This document shows positions 57,508-64,000 of a stretch of 64,000 nucleotides of DNA, in pieces (position 1 is the first letter of the stretch; each line of letters opens with the position of its first letter). This stretch comes from Mytilus californianus (lineage: Eukaryota; Mollusca; Bivalvia; Mytilida; Mytilidae), in contig NW_026262744.1 of assembly GCF_021869535.1 (NCBI RefSeq), positions 310,001 through 374,000 on the forward strand, given 5' to 3'. The notes beneath the pieces are model-generated. The model saw only the letters and a program-made list of their open reading frames with translations. It ran no database searches and had not been told where the DNA came from. A program made the position numbers and the translations under genes.

Positions 57508-58003
57508 CTTTAATATGATAGCATATTGAACCAATTTGAAGATATGATTTAATTAATCATTATGGGGAATTTTTTTAGAGGCATTTATATGTCCCGGCAA
57601 GCTATATGTTGCCATCACCATAAAAATTATGTACAAGTAAATTATGAGAAAAAAAAGTTGGCATTTGTTTGTATGTCTGTCACGCTCAATGCTTGTTCAC
57701 ATGTTAGCTGAATTAACACTTTATTATTTGATATGTACAAGTAACTTGTAAGTACTATATAATTGCCATATGACTGTAGGTCTAATATATGGAATGATTC
57801 AGTTGAACTATTTTTGAAGTAAAAAATTAAAGTACTTATGCACATGATTATAACTTGGTTTCCATGTGAGGGGATGCCCTGATTAACGGTGCCATTGTTT
57901 AATTTTTGATCTAGTGGAACAATACTTGATTATTACATCTAGATTTTTTTTAAGGTTAGATACAATCTTTTAACTTTTACAGCATATTTCAAAACAAACG
58001 ACC

Positions 58004-58440
58004 GCCCAAGGGTGACTGGGGAATAGAAGTATGGTCAACATTGGTCTTCCTCCGACCGGCAGTTAAACCCTTGCTAATGTGGAGCGTCCGTTTGGCTGTG
58101 CGGAATGTACAAATTTGCAGCCACGTCCGATCAGAATGGGGACGTTAATTCCGATGCCTCGTTTTAAGAGAGAGCCACGCTCTTTGCACGTTAAGGACCC
58201 TTGCAACAACTCTTTGGGGAAAAGGGGGGGGGGGGGGTCCGTAGATGACCTGTTGCAAGGCAAAATGTCTGTCCCTATCCAATATACCCTCACTTCCCGT
58301 GGCAGTTAAAATTTCTCCGATCTTTATCCCGGAAGCCCCCATTTCAGAACCTACCTATTGTATTTATTGTTAACTTGTTCTCGTCCTGAATATGCATGAA
58401 ATTTTGCCAATGGACTTTAAGCAACCAATAATCAATCAAG
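58004..58440 (+). mobile_element. SINE-like element (440-bp family), with a G-run expansion
   Basis: Full-length copy from gcccaagggtgactgggg to a shortened tail (aaccaataatcaatcaag). An inserted poly-G tract at about 58225-58237 replaces the ctttgaggggtcc segment. No firm target-site duplication. Confidence 0.85.
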
Positions 58441-59905
58441 CAACACAAACGCTTAATCTCATGTCGATTTCACTAAAACATCAAATATGACCAAAGCAGG
58501 CTATTTTAAGGGTAAATCAAGTTCATCACGTTTATCCGTTACATACGGAACAATCACATGTTCTATGTTATGCCAGATAGCGTCAGTTGTGCTCCGATGA
58601 TTTTTCGAATGGTAAATGTTTTTTTATGAAACTTGGGAAACTCATACTTCAGTTTTCAGTTGAACGGTCTTGGTTGTCTGGACAACATGACTTTGTCAAC
58701 GAAACTAAGGCAACGATAGAGTAATATGGAACTTTTGGTAAACGAGCGTTATCAGCCTGCGATCAAACCGAAAAGGATTAAATACTGTACATATGTAAAG
58801 AGTTGACTTTATTGAGTGAAAGGATACGAGGCCTATGGCATTTGAAATTCAGAAAATTATTATTTTTCAAGAGATGAGAAGTGGTGTTAATGTCGGGATT
58901 CAGAATGTCCCTGTCGCCCAATTGATCTCTACAAGTAGATTAACGTTATTTGTTGTTTAAAATCCCTAAATGAACCCCATTTACAATTTGGTCCATATTC
59001 TTTAAATAACATCGTTTGACAAAAAATTTCAGTAAATATGATGCCACACTATAATAATCTAAAAACATGTCTAGAAAATAATGAAAAACAGTTGAATATC
59101 TTGTCAATGGGCGACAGAGGACGATCGACCTCGAAATTTTTCGGTACTAAATGGCAAGTTTTGGAGTATAATACAAAATCTTGATCTTATTTTGTACATA
59201 TCGGCCTAATTATTTAAAGAATTATATATCAGAAAATCATTTCTTAAGCGGTACCTTCGTCAAATCAGTAGAAATTCTTTAAATTGAATGAATTCTTACC
59301 TTGTTTACTTTTTTTCCTATTTCACTCCGCTTCGTTAGTACCAAATTTCCGGTGGCGATGATACACAGTGCGAATGTGTACCTTGCTTCTAATCTGTGAG
59401 GTCATCTAATGTAAGTAGCCATTCTCTATTTGTTCAGATGGCTTTGGATCGTGCATTATGTTTCCAAACAACATTTTTTCATTTCAAATTCCCTATTTAA
59501 AATTTTAAAGTGCCCCCTTACCACTTTTAACTTTACGTAATGCTAAGTCACATTGAAACGTTATTTAACACATTTAAACGTTATTTAACTTTAATAAACA
59601 TTTGTGGAACATAAAATAATGGTCACTTAATTTTAATTGAGGTAAAAAATATATTTAATTAAAACTTAAAAGTAAATGTCGTTTGTGCAACCCAGTCCAG
59701 GCCTGTTAAGCTTTCTTTGGACATAAAGAGTATTTGCTTAAAAGTATCTTATGACGATCCTAGTTATGTTAGGGAGATCTCCTCCTCCTTTCAACGTTGA
59801 TAATACCATGATCTGAAAAATGTTTTCATTATCTTCATAGTTATCCAAGATTGTCCTGTTGTTCAATGTTATTTATATTCAGTTCGGTTCAGAGAAAAAT
59901 AAATT
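58441..59905. other. Stretch with no gene seen
   Basis: 1.5 kb without supported exon or repeat. Confidence 0.4.
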
Positions 59906-59920
59906 CCTACAATGCTAAGA

Positions 59921-60406
59921 TTGATTGATTGATTGTTGGTTGCTTAACGTCCAGTGGCAAATATTTCATGCATATTCATTGATTGTTGATTGTTGGTTGC
60001 TTAACGTCCAGTGGCAAATATTGCATGCATATTCAGGACGAGAACAAATTAACAATAAATACAATAGGTAGGTTCTGTAATAGGGGCGTCCGGGATTAAG
60101 GTCGGAGAAATTTACCACGGGAAATGAGGGTATATTAGATAGGGACAGAGATTTAGCCTTGCAACAGATAACCTACAGACCACTCAAAGAGTTGTTGCAA
60201 GGGTTCTTAACGTGCAAAGACCATGGCACTCTCTATACACGAGGCATCGGATTTAACGTCCCCATTCTGACCGGACGTGGCTGCAAATTCGTACATCCCG
60301 CACAGCCAAACGGACGCCCCACTTTAGCAAGGGTTTTACTGCCGGTCGGAGGAAGACCAATGGTGACCATACTTTTATTCCCCAGTCACCCTTTGGTGGG
60401 GGGGGG
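59921..60406 (-). mobile_element. SINE-like element (440-bp family), tail internally duplicated, TSD 13 bp
   Basis: Full-length copy. At the tail side the segment gattgttggttgcttaacgt to catgcatattca occurs twice (about 59930-59979 and 59987-60036), a duplication confined to this copy. A perfect target-site duplication tacaatgctaaga lies at 59908-59920 and 60407-60419. The 5' end has a G-run in place of the usual ccaaggg. Confidence 0.95.
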
Positions 60407-60798
60407 TACAATGCTAAGAAAAAGGTCAACCAGTGGAATACAATAAAAAAAAAGTCTGTCATTGTTTTCATTGTCGGCTAATTTGTTGATTGGCTTCGAA
60501 CATTCAACCAACAAATTTCCTGATCTCATGAAACTTTTTCAACGGTGCCAGCAATGGTTTGAATTTGTTCGTGAATCACAAAGGGAGATATCTTTGAAAT
60601 TGTGTTTTCATCTTTTTCTTTTGTTTTCAGATCATTTGTTCAGATATGCAGCATAACTTATGTAGTTCACCAGTTTCATAGTCATCCATATTTTTTTTTC
60701 CTTTTGCTTGGTCTATGGTAGATGATATCATGTCAACAGCTGCAGTGTTCTTTTACTCATTAATAGTTTTAATATTGGATGTACTAACCATTAGTGCC

Positions 60799-61391
60799 TT
60801 AATCAGGAATATACTGTTTTCCTTCTGTTTTGTCAGGATTAATATTTAGTCTAATATTTAGTCTACGAATAATTTGTTGGCCATGCAAACTGGTCAATTG
60901 GGATTTAATTGAAATATTTTTATCCTGGACACGAGAAACTTGTATGTTTAAGTCTATGGCAGTGTTTGTAAGCACAGTTATTCCTTGTTTTTTTGCCTCA
61001 TAATTATCACTTAAATTATACCTTTTCGTTGATGATGTGAAGACACTTTCCAACTCCTTTTCCCTCATTTCCCGTGGCAGTCTAAATTTTGACCTTGACC
61101 CCGGACGCCCTTATTACAGAACCTACCTATTGTGTTTATTGTTAATTTGTTCTCGTCCTGAATATGCATGAAATATTTGCCACTGGACGTTAGGCAACCA
61201 ACAATCAATCAATCAATCAAATCCTTTCTGAGATTACTTACTAGAGACCTCTCATGTTGCAAGGCACTTTCATAGTTTGCGCTGTTCAAGGTTACATTGT
61301 AACATTCATTTTTTAGCTGTAGATCTAAAGATTCATTGTCCTTTTTGAGTTTTGAAATCTTTTTCTGATAATATGTAACTGTATTTGTGTC
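60799..61391 (-). pseudogene. Coiled-coil coding exon interrupted by a SINE
   Basis: Upstream part (61391-61220): VTYYQKKISKLKKDNESLDL and YESALQHERSLVSNLRK. Downstream part (61063-60799): ELESVFTSSTKRYNLSDN, then DLNIQVSRVQDKNISIKSQL, ending with a stop at 60799. Removing the insert and one target-site copy joins SNLRK to ELESV in frame, with a continuous heptad pattern across the joint. So an open reading frame of at least 145 codons existed when the SINE landed. The family is not recognised; an upstream stop lies just before the first block. Confidence 0.55.
61064..61219 (+). mobile_element. SINE-like element (440-bp family), 5'-truncated, in a coding exon
   Basis: Contains ccctcatttcccgtggcagt through gacgttaggcaaccaacaat and four ATCA units; the 5' two thirds are missing. 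A short target-site duplication of the tccttt type flanks it (around 61055-61061 and 61222-61227). It sits antisense in the coiled-coil exon. Confidence 0.8.
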
Positions 61392-61684
61392 CTCGGTGTT
61401 TTATTGGCTGATTCTGTATACTTCAGAACATATCCTGTACACTTTGTATTAAAAGTTGGAGATAATTTCCTACTGATTGTTGGTAATTCTTTATTTTTTA
61501 TTAATGCACCATATGAGTCAGTTGGCCCCTATTTATTAAAATTTCTGGATCCGCCACTAGACTATGCTGATACCTTTTGTTATTTAGGATTTGTGTACAC
61601 CAAACAACATTCGATACAGATATGATTAAATCATTTTAAGCTGCTTAGTGATGTATACTGTAGTTATTGTAAAGTTTCATAGAA

Positions 61685-61930
61685 TTTGGAGCATTTTGAA
61701 ATTTTTTGACATTTTTGCTGTTTTCATGTTAACGACAGCCATTTTGGAAATTCCAAAGTCAAATGGGATATCTGCATGCCAGTCAATATTTGTGTGAAGT
61801 TGCATTAACTTTGGAGCATGTTGACCTTTTGGACATTTTTGCTGTTTCCATGGAAACGGCGGCCATCTTGGAAATGCCATACCTCGATTGCAAATCTGCC
61901 CATGCTGGTTAACATTATGGTTACTTTCCA
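61685..61930. repeat. Two-unit tandem repeat, about 124 bp
   Basis: Both units start tttggagcatttt/tttggagcatgtt and contain acatttttgctgtttcc/atg and cggcggccatcttggaaatgcc or a near copy. Unit 1 is 61685-61808; unit 2 is 61809-61930. Identity is moderate. Non-coding. Confidence 0.7.
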
Positions 61931-62406
61931 TTGGTTCTTACAATTCCAAGATATAAGCTGGATAAAAAAAAGTGTAAGAAAAAAAGAAACGTAGAATAAC
62001 AACGATAATATAGCTTCCTAATGATGCAGATATGTAGCACATAATATAATGAATTTTCTTATAACTAAATTTAAATCAACATATACATACATATGAAAAC
62101 TATATGTGTGTATAATATATAGGTAAGCATCTAGCCATATATCACGGTATCTATAGTAACAATAGAGCATCATAACGGTGTAGATATGCATCACACTGTA
62201 AAAAATCTTCTAAATTTACATAACAAGTAGTTTTCTTATAAGTTATGGATGTGATGCTGGAACTTTTAGAAAAAAATCCCCTATTTATCAGGATGCTGAA
62301 TGAAATTTCTGGGGAGAACACTGACAGCACTAATACTATATTCACATATTTAGACTGTCCATATTGTCAGATCCACCAGCGCCCCGAGATCTAATAAACC
62401 ACTAAC

Positions 62407-62501
62407 CTCTGGTTCTGTAGCAACTGCATAATCCCCCGTCGATCAATTACTCTGTAATCAATTCTTTTCTTAACATTCCTGGGATAAACTGTCCGAAGAT
62501 C
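62407..62501 (-). CDS. Candidate internal exon 2, unidentified protein
   Basis: Acceptor ctgaatcag ends at 62502. The exon reads DLRTVYPRNVKKRIDYRVID and RRGIMQLLQNQ, then two bases before the donor GAG|GTTAGT. It is 95 bp, starting in phase 0 and ending in phase 2. The phase 0 start matches the phase 0 end of exon 1 at 62897. Open sequence extends further 5' (YIFEIIYYLYTSDLNQ), so an alternative start edge is possible. Basic, well-mixed composition. Function unknown. Confidence 0.45.
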
Positions 62502-62896
62502 CTGATTCAGGTCACTCGTGTACAAATAATAAATAATTTCAAAGATATATGTCAAATGTGCCACGAATCCTTAAACAAAGAACTATATATGAGCGTCCTG
62601 TATTCATGAAACAAATTAGCCAATCAAAATAAAGAATACTCTGAACAATTGAATCCGAGTTAGATGTAAACAGTGATTCACGTGGTAATTATCTATTTTT
62701 ATAAAACTAAAAAATTACACGTTTATTGAAAGTATGTCACTGTCATTTCCTTTGACTTCTATTACTACAGCCAGAGGTAGCTTTAGGGGTAGGAACAGTG
62801 TCTACCTGTTCTCCATCACCAACAATGGATGACAAGTCTTCTCTAATGCTTTATGCTGTAGTTTGTATAGTCACCTGTTCTGGATATATTACATAC

Positions 62897-63022
62897 CAAT
62901 CCTATAGGCTCCTCTAAGTAGTACCCATCTACAATCACATTTACTCTTCTGACCGATGCATCTCTAACCTTAAATATTGTGTTGTTATAAGTATGATTGA
63001 TTGCATATGCAGTTTTAGACGT
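62897..63022 (-). CDS. Candidate internal exon 1, unidentified protein
   Basis: Acceptor tttatttgaaacag ends at 63023. The exon reads TSKTAYAINHTYNNTIFKVR and DASVRRVNVIVDGYYLEEP followed by IGL, then the donor TTG|GTATGT. Exactly 42 codons, phase 0 at both ends. Good splice sites and balanced composition make this one of the better host-exon candidates. It has one potential N-glycosylation site (NNT). No domain recognised. Likely part of the same minus-strand gene as 62407-62501. Confidence 0.5.
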
Positions 63023-64000
63023 CTGTTTCAAATAAATTAATTGAGTTCTACATACTGGATATTGAACATATAACTAATGACTGCTGGATGCAACTATCAA
63101 AATTATCGTAGGGTATACAAGATAACGCATGTAATATGGGTATTCATGGAGGTTTTTTTTTCCTTTTAATTTAAGGCGATGACCTTTCCATTAATGGCTT
63201 AATTTTACAAATTGTATCTGTGGGATAAAAAAAAAAAAGATAATAATGTTCCTTGTCGTTTTCTTGATTCGATCGGGTCGGGGACCTTTAGGTTGACAAG
63301 GTCCGATTCGTGGTAAAACATTAAAAAGTAAAAAAAAAACCGATATCGGAAACGGTTTTTCGCGCCCGGAACCGTTAAGTTTGAAATAGGTTTTTTTTTC
63401 AGATGTGACTAAAAAGACCCGTTTTTGTGTTCGGTTTTGCCAATTACCTTTGTTAACATCTTGTCAGCTAAATGTTTGTTCGAATCCACGCTTCTGGCTT
63501 GAAATTTGACAAAGATTTTTTTCCGTTCATGTTAATTTTCGTTCGCCAAAGTGGCGATTGCAACTGAATTTTTATTAGCCACATTATAACATAATTCGCC
63601 CATGGCGAGTGTGGCGACCTTTACCGCTAACACAGATTTTTGGCACGTCCTTATGCATAGTGTTCTACTATAAATGATTCCCATGTCCTAATATATAAGA
63701 TTTTGATGGAAAGCATCTCCAAAGGATGTGCTAAAGGGACAAAAGACAAAATATGTTAACAAATTTCTTTTCTGCATATAGCGAAAGTTCCCTTCACTGC
63801 TTATATTTCTAATCTATATTCTACAAATTGTAGTTATCACCAGCTTTATAGTCTTGACAAATAAATTTCACAGTATGACTTTTTTTACGTTGCCTTTTCT
63901 ACATAGAATAATTCTAAAGTGACAAAATACTAATGGCCCTTAATCTTATTTTGTCTCTGGACCAAGATGTTTAATCATAAACTGACATTTAGTTCTCTTT
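63023..64000. other. Right edge, no further exon seen
   Basis: Non-coding in appearance. GC-richer patches at 63260-63380 (cggaaacggtttttcgcgcc) and 63540-63630, with a cgccaaagtggcg palindrome at 63545-63557 and a related gcgagtgtggcg word at 63604-63615. These could be a repeat, but no second copy exists here. Confidence 0.35.

Noticed and set aside
1..64000. CRISPR array or bacterial operons
   Set aside because: Tandem repeats here have 22-560-bp units without regular short repeat/spacer form, and no prokaryotic genes or ribosome sites are seen.

Overview
This is an AT-rich (about two thirds A+T) animal nuclear DNA window. I read it as genomic DNA of a bivalve mollusc, most likely a mussel of the Mytilus type. 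The reasons are splice-like exon edges, the absence of bacterial gene packing, and dense dispersed repeats, several of which I recognise from mussel transcripts. No long intact host gene is present. The coding signal is short candidate exons and broken, mostly transposon-derived genes.

Layout. 0-6.2 kb: a dispersed mussel repeat, a foldback element, and a candidate Helitron with tandem repeats and nuclear-receptor-type motifs. 6.2-11.8 kb: left arm of a large diverged inverted duplication. Its right arm lies at 29.6-31.4 and 36.6-40.7 kb, split by a 5.2 kb block. The left arm carries a hammerhead ribozyme element, a tRNA-derived SINE and a 279-bp tandem duplication that the other arm lacks. 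12-25 kb: Penelope-like retroelement (PLE) fragments, broken coding pieces, a second hammerhead element, and relics of Ty3/gypsy integrase and BEL/Pao-like gag. 25.1-29 kb: a very recent segmental duplication (A-B-A-B-a-B). 31.4-36.6 kb: a homeodomain helix-3 exon and the best PLE reverse transcriptase fragment. 40.7-47.3 kb: mostly non-coding, with a minisatellite/(GT)n array. 47.6-61.2 kb: many copies of one 440-bp SINE-like family, two of them inserted into gene-like sequence. 57.3-63.0 kb, minus strand: three candidate exons of an unidentified protein.

How it fits together. The window is a record of retrotransposition. One SINE-like family (12 copies or fragments) and a separate tRNA-derived SINE end in related GTTAA...ATCA-repeat tails, which suggests one shared LINE machinery. 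Target-site duplications are visible at seven or more insertions. The inverted duplication supplies natural empty sites that date several insertions after it. The most notable functional RNA signals are two complete hammerhead ribozyme folds, at 9491-9550 (+) and 23698-23757 (-), in copies of one retroelement.
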